This document shows, piece by piece, positions 38,208 through 49,117 of a DNA stretch of 64,000 nucleotides (position 1 is its first letter; each line of letters opens with the position of its first letter). The DNA is from Emydura subglobosa. Lineage: Eukaryota > Chordata > Testudines > Chelidae. The translations under genes and the position numbers were made by a program. The stretch covers positions 1,575,653-1,639,652 of the forward strand of contig ML679995.1 in the NCBI GenBank assembly GCA_007922225.1, in the 5' to 3' direction. The notes beneath the pieces were generated by a model that saw nothing but the letters and a program-made list of their open reading frames with translations, made no database searches and was not told the DNA's origin.

Positions 38208-39432
38208 ATAGTATCATAGAATATTAGAGTTGGAAGGAACCTCAGGAGTCATCTAGTCCAACCCCCTGCTTAAAGCAGGACTAACCTCTGCTATATCATC
38301 CCAACCAGGGCTTTGTCAAGCCTCAGCTTAAAAACCTCTAAGGATGGAGATTCCACCACCTCCCTAGGTAACCCATTCCAGTGCTTCACCACCCTCCTAG
38401 GGAAAAACTTTTTCCTAATGTCCAACCTAGACCTCCCCCCCTGCAACTTGAGACCGTTGCTCCTTGTTCTGTCATCTGCCACCACTGAGAACAGCCTAGC
38501 CCCATCCTCCCTGGAACCCCCTTTCAGGTAGTTAAAGGCTGCTATCAAATCCCCCCTCATTCTTCTCTTTTGCAGACTAAACAAGCCCAGTTTCCTTAGC
38601 CTCTCCTTATAAGTCTTGTGCTTCAGCCCCCTCATCATTTTTGTTGCCCTCCGCTGGATTCTCTCCAACTTGTCCACATCCTTTTTGTAGTGGAGGGCCC
38701 AAAACTGGACACAATATTCTAAATGCAGCCTCACCAATGCCGAATAGAGGGGAATAATCACTTCCCGCGACCTGCTGGCAATGCTCCTACTAATGCAGCC
38801 CAATATGCTATTAGCCTTCTTGACAGCCAAGGCACACTGCTGGCTCATATCCAGCTTTTTATCCACTGTTACCCCCAGGTCCTTTTCTGCAGAGCTGCTG
38901 CCTAGCTCGTCGGTCCCCAGTCTATAGCTGTGCATGGGATTCTTCCTTCCTAAGTGGAGGACTCTGCACTTTTCTTTGTTGAACCTCATTAGATTTTTTT
39001 TGGCCCAATCCTCCAGTTTGTTTAGGTCACTCTGTATCCTATCCCTACCTTCCAGGGTATTTACCACCCCCCTCAGCTTAGTGTCATCCGCAAACTTGCT
39101 GAGGGTGCAATCTACCCCATCCTCCAGATCATTAATGAAGATGTTGAACAAAACTGGCCCCAGGACCAACCCCTGGGGCACTCCGCTTGTGACCGGTTGC
39201 CAGCTAGACATGGAGCCATTGATCACTGCTCGTTGAGCCCTATGCTCTAGCCAGTTCTCTATCCATTTTATAGTCCATTCATCCAACCCATACGTCTTTA
39301 ACTTGCTGATAAGAATACTGAGAGAGACCTTATCAAAAGCTTTGCTAAAGTCAAGGTATATCACATCCACCGCCTTCCCTACATCCACAGAGCCACTCAC
39401 CTCATCATAGAAAGCAATCAAGTTGGTCAGTC
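38208..39432 (-). mobile_element. CR1 LINE, 5'-truncated, with a 376-codon open frame
   Basis: An uninterrupted frame at 39421-38291 codes for the C-terminal half of CR1 reverse transcriptase: [43 protein letters not shown] (FADD catalytic box intact), [20 protein letters not shown] and [19 protein letters not shown]. The 3' end has the usual CR1 tail with TCATAGAATATTAGAGTTGG (plus-strand sense) at 38214. The endonuclease and N-terminal RT are missing through 5' truncation, typical of target-primed insertion. It cannot move by itself. Confidence 0.95.
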
Positions 39433-39659
39433 CTCCTCTATGCGTCCTGGGCTCAGCTGGGAGTCATTTAGAGCAAAAACAAAGGCTCTCTGCTCTTAGT
39501 TCATGTGTACAGATCTGGATCTGACATGGTGCAAAGCAGCCCAGAGCTGCAATTGCAGGGAAAATCCTGTTCACTCTAGAGCTGAAGCATGCTCATTGCC
39601 GAGGAATTTAGCCACTAAAATATAACAATGCTCTACTGCGCACGTCAACTGGAGTTTTT

Positions 39660-39990
39660 CAAAGGCCTAGAACTTGGCCAAATTTGGACAAGATTTTTTT
39701 TGTTGTGTGATTGTTTTTAAATGGGGACGGGAAAAGGCACTCCCAGGACACAAAGGACACTCCCAGGACACTGACAATTTGCAACTCCCTGCTCCAAAGC
39801 ATGGGGCAATGAAGCAGGGGAGGAAATGACAATTTAATGTGGGCAAAACAATTTTCACTAGCCTCGTTCTTGGAAAATCATTTTGGCTTAAATTAAAAAA
39901 AAAAAGCCTCAGGTACACCTAGCATGGAAAATTTCAACTGAACTGGCTGAATTTTCAGCAAAGTTATAAGCAACTGAAAACAGGGTCATT
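39660..39990. repeat. AT-rich repeat-like block
   Basis: ACTTGGCCAAATTTGGACAA near the left and TTTCAACTGAACTGGCTGAA near the right, with T- and A-runs between. It includes a short direct repeat of GGACACTCCCAGGACAC-like units at 39740-39770. Family not recognised. Confidence 0.3.
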
Positions 39991-40805
39991 TAACGGGAAG
40001 TGTCAGACACCCTTAAAAAAAGCTCCACCTATAATTATTTACCCTCCAGCCATCACAAAAATTTAATACTTAATTCAACCTTTACCACAGAACTCTATCC
40101 AAATGATTTGTTCAATTTTGAGCTTCAGGTGCTTCCTTGACACTTATATATCATCTGTCTTTTAAGAAATGGTTCCAGGGCATGACAAAGTCACTTAAAC
40201 AGACATTACTTTTATTTATTCTTCTCTCAATGACATAAAATGAAACTAATCGCAAAGTCAGAGTTTTATATACTTCCTCAGTTCATCAAATAATATTCCT
40301 TTTTCTTCAAATTCAACTTAAACAATCACTACTTAGGTACATCTGTCAAGTGCTAAATTGTTCAGGTAATTTGCATTTGGATACAACTATAAGTAATTTA
40401 AACTTTTATGCCAATGTTTCCTTCACCAGAACAATTTATTAATACTTTCCAGGTTATTTCCGTTCCTTCATTGCATAGTTACCAGATGTCTCTATTAAAT
40501 ATCTTGAACTAAAATTTCAAACTAAGATATAAACAACTATAATTCAAGGTCGGAGTTACTTAGAGGCAGGCAGGAGGGATTGGGTCACAAGTGAAACTGA
40601 CCCAAACACGTATAAAGGCTGTAAAAAAAGAAAAGTATTTTATTTTTAAAATAAGATGTCAACAGGCATCATGAGTTGGCAAGGCAGATTTCACTGCATT
40701 CTGAGCATGCTGACTTTGAAAACCAGAGTTTGACTCAAATCTATTCTAAGTTACACGTAGGGAAGACAGCCCACCACAACAGTCAAAGCAGCTGCCCATT
40801 TCCCT

Positions 40806-40980
40806 ATTAACATAAGAACGGCCATACTGGATCAGACCAATGGCCCATCTACCCCAGTATCCTGTCTTCCGACAGTGGCTAATGCTAGGTGCTTCAGAGG
40901 GAATGAACAGAACAGGTAATCAAGTGATCCATCCCATTGGCCATTCCCAGCCTCTGGCAAACATCTTTCTTTTAACACCT
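40806..40980. mobile_element. LINE 3'-region fragment (AGACCAATGGCCCATC family)
   Basis: ATACTGGATCAGACCAATGG, GGTGCTTCAGAGGGAATGAA and AATCAAGTGATCCATCCCAT match the fragment at 30658. Confidence 0.6.
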
Positions 40981-41059
40981 CCTGAGAAAGCACCAGATCA
41001 ATTCCATTTTAGTGGAACAGATTTTATTATTAATGTTTTCCTGCCCTATCTCTAAGACC

Positions 41060-41310
41060 TTGGCCAGAACCTTCATTATCTCTTCTTGCTTCACTTACTG
41101 CGAATGCCAATGTGGCCTTCTTACATCATCCTTAACCTGTTCCAGGCTATCTAAAACACTGGAACCAAACCATCTCCCCCTCTCCTCCTGTTCTGACCAG
41201 GTCCCCTCACTTCACTGGCTTCCTCTCCATTGCCACATCGAGTTCAAGCTTTGCCCTCATATTCCAGACTATTTTGAAAAAGTCTGCTCCTCCCTACATC
41301 TCTTCTGATT
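41060..41310 (+). mobile_element. Old L2-like LINE fragment
   Basis: Translation gives SLHWLPLHCHIEFKLCPHI, the L2 LHWLPV-YRIEFKL block, after a degenerate YC-C-CGLLTSSL stretch. Confidence 0.55.
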
Positions 41311-41482
41311 TCTTCCCAGTTTCACTTCTTTGCTCATGCTAAGCCTTGTTCAAAACACTTTAGTTTCGTGCACCAAGAACACATACTACACCTGATGTAC
41401 TAGAGCAGCAGAAATAAATAATTTACCACAATATGCCCCTTTACATATTCAAAGTACAGTTCACTGATTGACCTTTACATCA

Positions 41483-41640
41483 TCACTATGTGGTATTATC
41501 CCCATTTTACACATGGGGAAACTGAGGCAGGGAGTTGCAGGGACATCTGAGGTTGTCTAAGAAGTCCATGTCAAAGCCAGACCAGAGCTCAAGAGTGTTG
41601 ATGCTGAAGCACGTTCTTTTTCCTCTAGACCACACTGCCT
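41483..41640 (+). mobile_element. MIR-like SINE
   Basis: TTATCCCCATTTTACACATG followed by GGGAAACTGAGGCAGGGAG, then CAAAGCCAGACCAGAGCTCA and TAGACCACACTGCCT, in MIR order. Confidence 0.7.
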
Positions 41641-42654
41641 ACTATGGGTGTTTGAACACTGATGTGCCTATACTAGACTAAGCTCCTTCGAGATGAACAC
41701 TGTCTCCTTGGATGTTTATCATGGCTTCATAAATTGCTTAAACTTTAGTTGCATAACTGCACATAACACCAGCAGAACTAAAGACTATATTTTGGTTATG
41801 TACTAAAGTTAGACATAATAAAATAAATACTTTTATTTGTAAAACACTCCCTCTTCCTCATACTTTCTGGCTCTGAAGATGCTGTACATCTTAGCACCTT
41901 GAAATCCAAAAAGGTGAAAACAAAAGAGAGTATGGACATTTACTTTTGTATGGAATAAAATTAACAGTTTTAGAAGACATCTTTCAAAGAGATATTTCCC
42001 TGTCTTCTTGAAAGTTTTCTGAGTGCCCCCTTGAAAAAATGTACTGATAAGTACTACACAGACTCTTAGAAAGATTTTTCAAGTCTCGGGTAATAAATAT
42101 CACTATATTTAAATACATTCTGTAATAAGGAATACACATGAAACAAGAAAATGAACTACTTATTAAAAACAGCATAATTTGCATCATTTGAGAAAAGCTA
42201 CCTACTACTGATGTCACATTTATTGATAACTGATTTGATAGAGGAAAAACATAGTTCAAGGATATAGGCATATTAGAAAATTAAGACTCTTAGGGGAGAC
42301 AACTCCCCTTTTGGGAGGGAAAAACAGCATTAATTTCCTTACTGATTGATTATTCTGGACAGTTTTTATGACTTATTACAAAAGGAAAATAAAAAAAGCT
42401 ATTGTAGTTAAATAATAACTTAAAATAAGGAAATAAATAGGTATTCCAAAATCGGGTTCAGGCACGTTGCCTCCACCAGTCTCTGGAATATAGAAGCCTC
42501 CCCCGCTACAGCTGGCCAACATTTCCCTGGCTTTACAGGGATTTGAAGTGAATAAGAAAGTTTACCCCATGACTTCCAAAGAGATTAGGGGTCTGGACAC
42601 TGAGGATTGCAAGGCTTTGTTTTACCAGACCATTGTCAAAAAGAGGTCAGCGCT

Positions 42655-42742
42655 ATGGGCCAGATTCTCAGCAGAGATAAATCAGCACAGGTCCACTGAA
42701 GTTAACACAGCTACACTGGTTTTCACCAAGTGAGGATCTGAC
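42655..42742. mobile_element. Short inverted-repeat MITE remnant
   Basis: GGGCCAGATTCTCAGCAGAG to ACACTGGTTTTCACCAAGTG and GATCTGACTC, matching a palindromic family whose ends read GGCCAGATTCT. Confidence 0.4.
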
Positions 42743-43202
42743 TCTGTGTGTTCATTACCTACACTTCCAATAATATAATGCAGTTTTACATGAGAACCAA
42801 GTGGTGAGGAAATTGAGTGCAATATAGTGATTTACACAGACAATATTGTTTACTTATTCAATAAACTGAGTGTATGGGCACCATTATTAAATACTATCCT
42901 CTATTTAGTTTCTATCTCTGGTACTGGTTACATTTACAATCTTAATCTCAAAACCATGGTCATTGTCAATGTTAAGAGATTTCATTTTTAATCCCAACAA
43001 GGGCCAACACTAGTTCGCTCCACAACAATACAGGAGCCTTTGCACAGACAGGTACCTGGCTACCATAGTTGGCGTTAACACGGCACCGGAGCAGATCAAA
43101 CTAACTGAATGTTTAAAGCATTTGCAACAGTCGGTGACCTACCTACATTAGGGCTCCCAAGTCCCTGTTCGCAACCATGGAATATTTCCCTTGGGTCTCA
43201 CC

Positions 43203-43259
43203 TCATAAAATCATAGAATATTAGAGTTGGAAGGGACCTCAGAAGATCATCTCGTCCAT
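43203..43259 (-). mobile_element. CR1 3' tail, first piece
   Basis: AATCATAGAATATTAGAGTT through GATCATCTCGTCC is the CR1 terminus; it resumes at 44398 after an insertion. Confidence 0.85.
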
Positions 43260-44397
43260 AGTTGTTCAACCTGTGGTATGCATACCCCTGGGGATATGCG
43301 AGACACAGGCAGGGGGTACCCAGGGAAAAACAGAGTGAAAGAGAAGTGGGCGGCAGATGCCGACTTCTGGGGAAGCCAGGCGGCAGCAGCCCGCTTCCCA
43401 CCCAGTCCCACCTCCCAGCTGGGAGGCGTGTGGCAGTCCCCAGCTTTTGGGGAAGGCGGGCAGCAGCCCCCACTTCTTGTCCAGTCACAGCTCCCAGCTG
43501 GGAGGCGGGCGGCAGCCGCCACAGTCCTGGGAAGCGAGGCTGCAGCCGCCTGCTTTCCGCCCTGTAACAGCTCCCAGGTGGGAGGCGGGTGGTAGCCACC
43601 AGCTTTTTGGGGAGGCAGGCAGCAGCCCCCCGCTTCCCACCGGGTCCCAGCTCTGAGCTGGGAGGCGGGTAGCAGCCACCTGCATCCCACCAGGTCCCAG
43701 CTCCCAGGTGGGAATCCAATTGCAGCCTCCTGCGTCTCGTGAGCTGGGCTCGCAGCTGTGGCAGCCACCCGCACACCGGCTCTGAGCCAAGGGAAAGCCT
43801 CCAGCGCCCCTGCCTGAAGATGGGCAGCAGCTGCCTGCCCACATCCCTGGGTCCCAGCCGGCGCAGAAGCCTCCTCTGCCCCAGCTCAGATCGGGTGGCA
43901 GTCACCCACCTCCCAGGCTGGTAGCAGCCCAACTCCCTGGCTCAAAGCCCAGTGCCCAGAAAACTTGTCAATTTCACTGGTCTATGACAGCACCAGATTT
44001 TACCAGTTACCCTCTTTTCCTGTCTCTCTCTCTCTCGCCCTCCTTCCCTGTCTCTTTCTCACCCTTTCTTCCTCTCAAAATCTATGGCAAAAAATTTGGC
44101 ATGGCGTTTTATATTCCCCATCATTAGCGTGCTGCTCAAAGCCTCCTGGCTTTGGCCAACACCACCTCTAGTCCAGGTACATACTTGAGTTGTGCACCCC
44201 TGGTGTAAAGGTGGCAACCCTACCCACACTAAATCTGACATCTGTCATATCATGGCCTTATATACTCAGCCCTTCTTCCAAGATATGGTTCACAGTCTGT
44301 AAATATAAAATCCCGTGGAAAATTGAGTGTTGCGGTACTTTTTAAAATGTTCAGAAGTTAGGGGGTACTTGCTTCTTAAAAGGTTGAGAAACACTGA
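43260..44397. mobile_element. hAT-like DNA transposon inserted in the CR1 tail
   Basis: Ends are imperfect inverted repeats: left ATAGTTGTTCAACCTGTGG, right (complement) TCAGTGTTTCTCAACCTTTT. The bordering CR1 octamers TCTCGTCC and TCTAGTCC fit an 8-base target duplication with one change. Both flanks are the two halves of one CR1 tail. No transposase remains; the middle holds a GC-rich minisatellite. The open frame of 244 codons at 43932-43198 comes from the repeat. Confidence 0.7.
43345..43760. repeat. GC-rich minisatellite, ~80-base unit, about 4-5 copies
   Basis: GGGAGGC after a CAGCTCCCAGCTG-like block recurs at 43421, 43500, 43580 and 43660, so the unit is 79-80 bases. A further shorter copy lies near 43710. 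Each unit holds CAGCAGCCCC and CTTTTTGGGGA-like stretches. Confidence 0.75.
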
Positions 44398-44465
44398 TCT
44401 AGTCCAACCCTCTGCTCAAAGCAGGACTAACCTCAGTTAAATCATCCCATCATCATCCCAATCAT
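44398..44465 (-). mobile_element. CR1 3' tail, second piece
   Basis: TAGTCCAACCCTCTGCTCAA and AGCAGGACTAACCTCAGTTA, then ATCATCCCATC, continue the tail interrupted at 43259. Confidence 0.8.
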
Positions 44466-45009
44466 CTCAGACAGATCTTTCAGAAAAGTGACAGAAGTGT
44501 GAAATCATATGACCCATTCACATGGATTTCAGCTTCATGTGTCATTTCACTTTTAGCATTGTACCTAGGTGCTGATTTAACATTTACTATTCTACTAATC
44601 ACTGATGGAGCCACCTGGAGAAGTGTGGACCGGTTCATTACTAAGTGGTTCCACTCCTGCACCTGGCAAGTCTAATTACTTACAGCTGAAACACTTTCTT
44701 ATTGGATTTTGTAACTTGGCAAGGAACCTGGTCATAAATGAAGACAAAAAAATTAACATCTGCTATTTTGGAGATACATGCCGGGGTTCTCAAAAAGACG
44801 TGAAGCCTGAGCATTTGTATTATGTCTTACAGCAATTTCGGGAATGCATTATTACATAGTTTGAATTTTAGCACATGGCATAGATTGCATTTTTGTGATA
44901 TTTTTTGTACCGACAACCATTTAAGAATCAACTATAAAGCATTTTAATAAGTTGTTCAACCACTGAATTAAATATTGCATATCCAGCTATAGTAATAGTA
45001 GACTTTAGA
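44466..45009. other. UNC13B intron just downstream of the large exon
   Basis: No exon or named repeat recognised. Confidence 0.5.
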
Positions 45010-45047
45010 TAAAAATTAAAAAAAAAAAAAAAAAAAAAAAAATTTTT
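45010..45047 (-). promoter_or_regulatory. Long U-tract right after the large-exon donor
   Basis: On the transcribed strand the intron begins GTATATTGAAAAATT and then runs into more than 20 uninterrupted Ts, starting within 20 bases of the splice site. U-rich sequence here is the known binding position for TIA-1-type factors that help U1 at weak donors. A role in this gene is inference. Confidence 0.4.
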
Positions 45048-45055
45048 CAATATAC

Positions 45056-47411
45056 CTGAATTAATTTCATCAGCTGAAATCGAGCTTGCTTCCTGTGCTA
45101 GGTCCTTTAAAAGTCTCCTACGTACTTGTCTTTTTTCCCTCAGCACATTTTTGAAGTTATTGATGCACTTGTTCAGGTAGATAGTCTCTGCACACACCTT
45201 TTCAAGGCTCATGGGTCTGCACTCCTTTGTTTGCTCAGGCAGAGAACTAGCATCTGTCCCCATCTCACCAGAAGGTAGGGACTGTCCAGCATAAATCTCT
45301 GAATCAGAACACAGTTCCAAATTAGGGACAGGAGACTCATGAGGGGCAGGTAGAAGATCGGAAGGAACAAACTGCATTTGAACTACAGCTTCACTGTTCA
45401 CGGATGTGTTAGCCTGGCTCTCTGAAGATTGACTGGGGGGACTTTCTGTAAATGTATCAGAGCTGCCACAGACACCTGCACCACTCAGCATAAGTCTGCG
45501 ATCATGTTCCATTTGGAAGCCAGTATTGTTTTCCAGGAGGTCTTCAGAGTCACTGGTCTCCAGCTTGTGAAACACCACCTGTAGAGCAGATCTAAAATGA
45601 TTAATAGCTTTCCCAAGTTTATTAGTGTAAAACTTCATGTCCACAAGATCAATATTATCTTGGGAATGGTCAAGAAAATACTGGGAATTTTCTAAGACAT
45701 CCCTAAAGACCTGGTCAGTTTGATCTTGGTCATTCAGATCTATTTGGACCATATCTTTCAAAGTATCACTGCTATCAGCTAGTTTATTTACTGTGTGATC
45801 ACTGCTTACAGTTGTAGCACCAGTACACTCATCTTCCAAGAGAAGATTTATTTGCTCTGTACTGAGGAACTCAAGTGTGGTGTTACAGTCTATTTCATTT
45901 TCTTCTGTAGTTATTTCCTCAGCTTTGTCTTCCTCTAAAGGTGAAGAGAAGTTCTTAGTCGCATTTTCAGTGTCAAGCCCAAGTTCTTCTCCATCACATA
46001 AAGCATGTATATGGCTGGCATGATCTGAGGACTCTGGGGAGTGGCAGGAATTTCTTTCATCTGGTCTGGGCAAACAAGTCACCTGAAGAGTTTGCTGGGG
46101 TGTGTGGGAAACATGGAGAATGGGCAGAGAAGAGTCACTCTTTTGTGAAGTTTGCTCACTACAGTTGTTTATAATTTGTGATACTTGCCCCATTTTCACC
46201 TTGAGTTGAGAGATCAAGTTACTTTTCTTAGCTAAAGCTGACTTCTGTGAAAAACCAACTCTCTCCCCTAGACACTGTGTTTTTCTATTTGTATTTTTGT
46301 ACCTAACCTGGTAAGTTTCAGCTTGAAGTTGCCCATCTCCCCCAGTTCTTTGAGCCTCTTCATCAAGGTTCAGAGAGCTCCAATGATTTTTCTTGAAGGC
46401 AGGCTGCAATAATGAGAGAGAATCTGCTTGGTGGCCTCTTTGGCCAGTCTGTTGGTTTTGTTCTTCACTAGCAACAATCCTGACCCCCGTGCTTTGCATG
46501 AAGATAGACTTCTGTAAAATAAAATCTCTTTGTTCAGGGTTTGCAAGTTTCACAATTGCTGGTCTTGGTGTTAATCGTTTGCTGGGAGCTGTGTTTGACC
46601 TATAAGCATCTTTTATGTACTTACTACACTGGATACCATTAAAGCCGTGGTACTTAGACAAGAAGCTGCAAATGAGCTCCATAGTGTTTTCACCGTCTTG
46701 CTCCGGGATGCCATAAAAATATAACACTGGTTCTTCCTTGTGTACAGCTTGGTGTGACTCCCTGGGGTGGGCAATATGAGAGGTTTTGGCAGTGGAACCG
46801 CCCTGTAAGCCTTCTATCTCACTCAAGACCGTGTCTACACAGCTGGACACTTCATCCACTGAGCCTTTTATCAAGGTAAGGTGCTGCTGGAGTTCTGCAA
46901 TCTCTGTCTGGATGCGACTTATCCCCTGTAGCTCTTTAACAATGTACTCAATCACATCCGCAGAATGGTCTCTTGACAGAAGACTATTACTGTTGTATGC
47001 TGCAGGCTTATTTTCATTCTCAGTACTTTCTCTCCAGCTCATGGTAATGCTGAGGGTAGAAAGGTCCTGTCCCTCAGCTATCAAACCCTTGCTCTGGCAA
47101 AGGGGTTGTAGAGTACCCTCAGATGATAGTCCCTTTAAGTCTTGCTGATTCTGTTGAACTGAGCATGGTATTTTTACACAGCCATCCCAGTTAAGTTCCA
47201 CCTCACCAACACAGACTTCACTCACCTCCCCAGAACCATTCCTCCTGTCCTGAGTAAAGCCCACTCCAATAGTAGAATACTCAGTGCTTGTGGATTTACT
47301 CTTTATCCCACAAACAAACATGTCTGTTTCAATTTCTACTGGGGGAAGCTGGTGGTGGTGACTTTGACTCATTGAGATCTCATTTACTTGGCCTTGCAGA
47401 AGTCTCTTCAT
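45056..47411 (-). CDS. UNC13B: UNC13B large 5' coding exon, brain-type (bMunc13-2) N-terminus
   Basis: An uninterrupted frame of 785 codons runs from the ATG at 47411 to a splice donor (TTCAG|GTATAT) at 45056, leaving phase 1. Munc13 proteins prime synaptic vesicles at the presynaptic active zone. Seen: acidic, Ser/Thr/Gln-rich, mostly disordered sequence; a predicted coiled coil at about residues 150-205 containing ELQGISRIQTEIAELQ; a compact folded segment at about 228-315 (LYFYGIPEQDGEN, then RPAIVKL, then RDFILQKS); and a basic helix near the end (REKRQVRRRLLKDLAQEA). From family knowledge, the coiled coil and folded segment have counterparts in the UNC13C N-terminus. The downstream exons are UNC13B-type, so this should be the alternative brain N-terminus rather than the C2A-containing ubiquitous one. 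The start is uncertain: an in-frame TAG lies two codons upstream of the ATG, so either this is the initiator or an acceptor lies inside, for example at CCCCCAG|TAG near 47340. Uninterrupted length over 2.3 kb argues for function. Confidence 0.85.
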
Positions 47412-49117
47412 TTTCTACCTGAGATGCTAGTGGAGTCTGCTTCTTGAATTGATTCCTGGCCAAGAGTTTTACAATAGATTTTCTGTGCAGAAGGGCAATC
47501 TCATGTTCTGGCCTTTTCAATCTAGTGCTAGCAAACATCATCATCAGCTGCACCTGTGTTTTTCCATAGTGCTATATAGCAGTACAAGCATACATCAATC
47601 ACTGCCCAAAGTGTACACTCACATCCAGGGTTTATTCTTTCATGAAGCAGCTACCAAAAGAGGGAAAATATTGCATTCTGGTCAGAAAACACAAAGTAAT
47701 TTAAAGCATATAATCAAAAATAGCATCCACATAAAACTAGTCAGAGAAAGGATCCACTCTTTCAAATGTCCCTACCATAAACCACTTATTTCAGCTGCTG
47801 AATTGATAACCAATCCTACATCAGGCTCTCTCTATTAAAGCAACAGCCTCTCTCCCGTTACCTCCCCCCCCCCCCCCCCCACCCAAACCTCTCTGCTCAG
47901 TCAACATGTGACATTCCTTTTTTTACTGCTAGGATTGCAAGTCCCCCAAAATTTGCATTCTATGTAGTTACCTCTTTCCATGGACTTTAAGAGGCAGACC
48001 CAAAGTTCACTGAAACATTAGATAGGTGCATCTTTCAAAAATCAAAACAAATATTTATGTATTTCAATTTATAGAGTACCTATCCAGAGCTCTGTAAGTC
48101 TACAGCAAACTCGCAACCAACAGCTATATTTGACCCACTTTTTCATACAACATTCTCATTTTTATTAGCCATTTTCTAATCTTTTCAGTGAATATGTTTT
48201 GTTTTTAACCTCTCACTTTTCATCAGGAGGGTGTTCCGTGCATCTGGACAAAGCAGTGCTTCCAAACACTCATCTTTGTATAAATCTGATCCATTCACTT
48301 TGCCATAATTAAGGTTGTATCAGCACTTCACTTTACAAATCTCATTATTCCATAGGTGGAATGTAGCATGAAAATGTAATTTTCATTCCATAGTATAACA
48401 TACACCTCCAAAGAGGTTAGATATTCAGAGTTATATTGAAAGATGAAAATTCTCCCATTTCAGAATTTTCTCCTCTCTTCTTAGGAAAAAAATGTTTTGA
48501 TGTAATAAAATGAAAGTGGTTCAGGTCTTAGTCCATAAAAAATGTGGTGTTTTTCTTTCTACTATTTAACTGCTCCTTCAGGGAGCTGCACTGACCTAGG
48601 AAGTAATGTTTGTTCAGGCTATATTTCTCCATCAATTACATAGTTACCTCCTCAAGTTACTTAAGAAAAGAATGTTCTGCTTAAACATTAACCATTTTTA
48701 AATTAAGACACTATTACAGAGATTTACAGTGTAGAATGTCAGTCTCTTTATGGGGCAGAAGAAAGTAAGGCTCAAAAGTTGTAGCTTCTCACATACGTGA
48801 GCCAGGATCGTACACAGCTGTAGTGATGGTAATTTCATATATTTTCTGTTTGTGTAAAACTATTTTGCCTTAATGGTGGGGAGAAGGATTTTTGTGTTGC
48901 AAAGATTTCCTCACTATGCTTGGTGTTCACCACATTGTGTTCCTTTGCATGCAGCTATAAAGCTGCCACTGTAGATTAAATGATTGTTTCTTTAGATACC
49001 AAAAATCAATGAAAGCTGGAATTTGCTTTCAGTTCATTTATCTATAGCTGAAACAATGCTGCAATACACTGAATAACAGCAGTTCATTATGTGTGGCTTT
49101 TTTCTAGTGAAGCACCC
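47412..49117. other. 5' flank or upstream intron, no exon recognised
   Basis: Mostly AT-rich unique sequence, with a run of about 17 C at 47863-47880. If the ATG at 47411 is used, the 5' UTR and brain promoter should start here, but no TATA box or CpG island is evident. Confidence 0.4.

Noticed and set aside
41060..41125. KATLAFA-like minus-strand segment followed by GTAAGTG, considered as an exon
   Set aside because: It lies within an L2-like LINE fragment read in reverse and has no acceptor or Munc13 similarity.
43198..43932. Minus-strand open frame of 244 codons, Gly/Leu/Pro/Arg-rich
   Set aside because: It is produced by the 80-base GC-rich minisatellite inside a transposon; other frames on both strands are also open, which is expected of such a repeat.
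47449..47838. Plus-strand open frame of 129 codons opposite the 5' flank of the large exon
   Set aside because: No domain, no splice context and an amino-acid composition typical of random AT-rich DNA.
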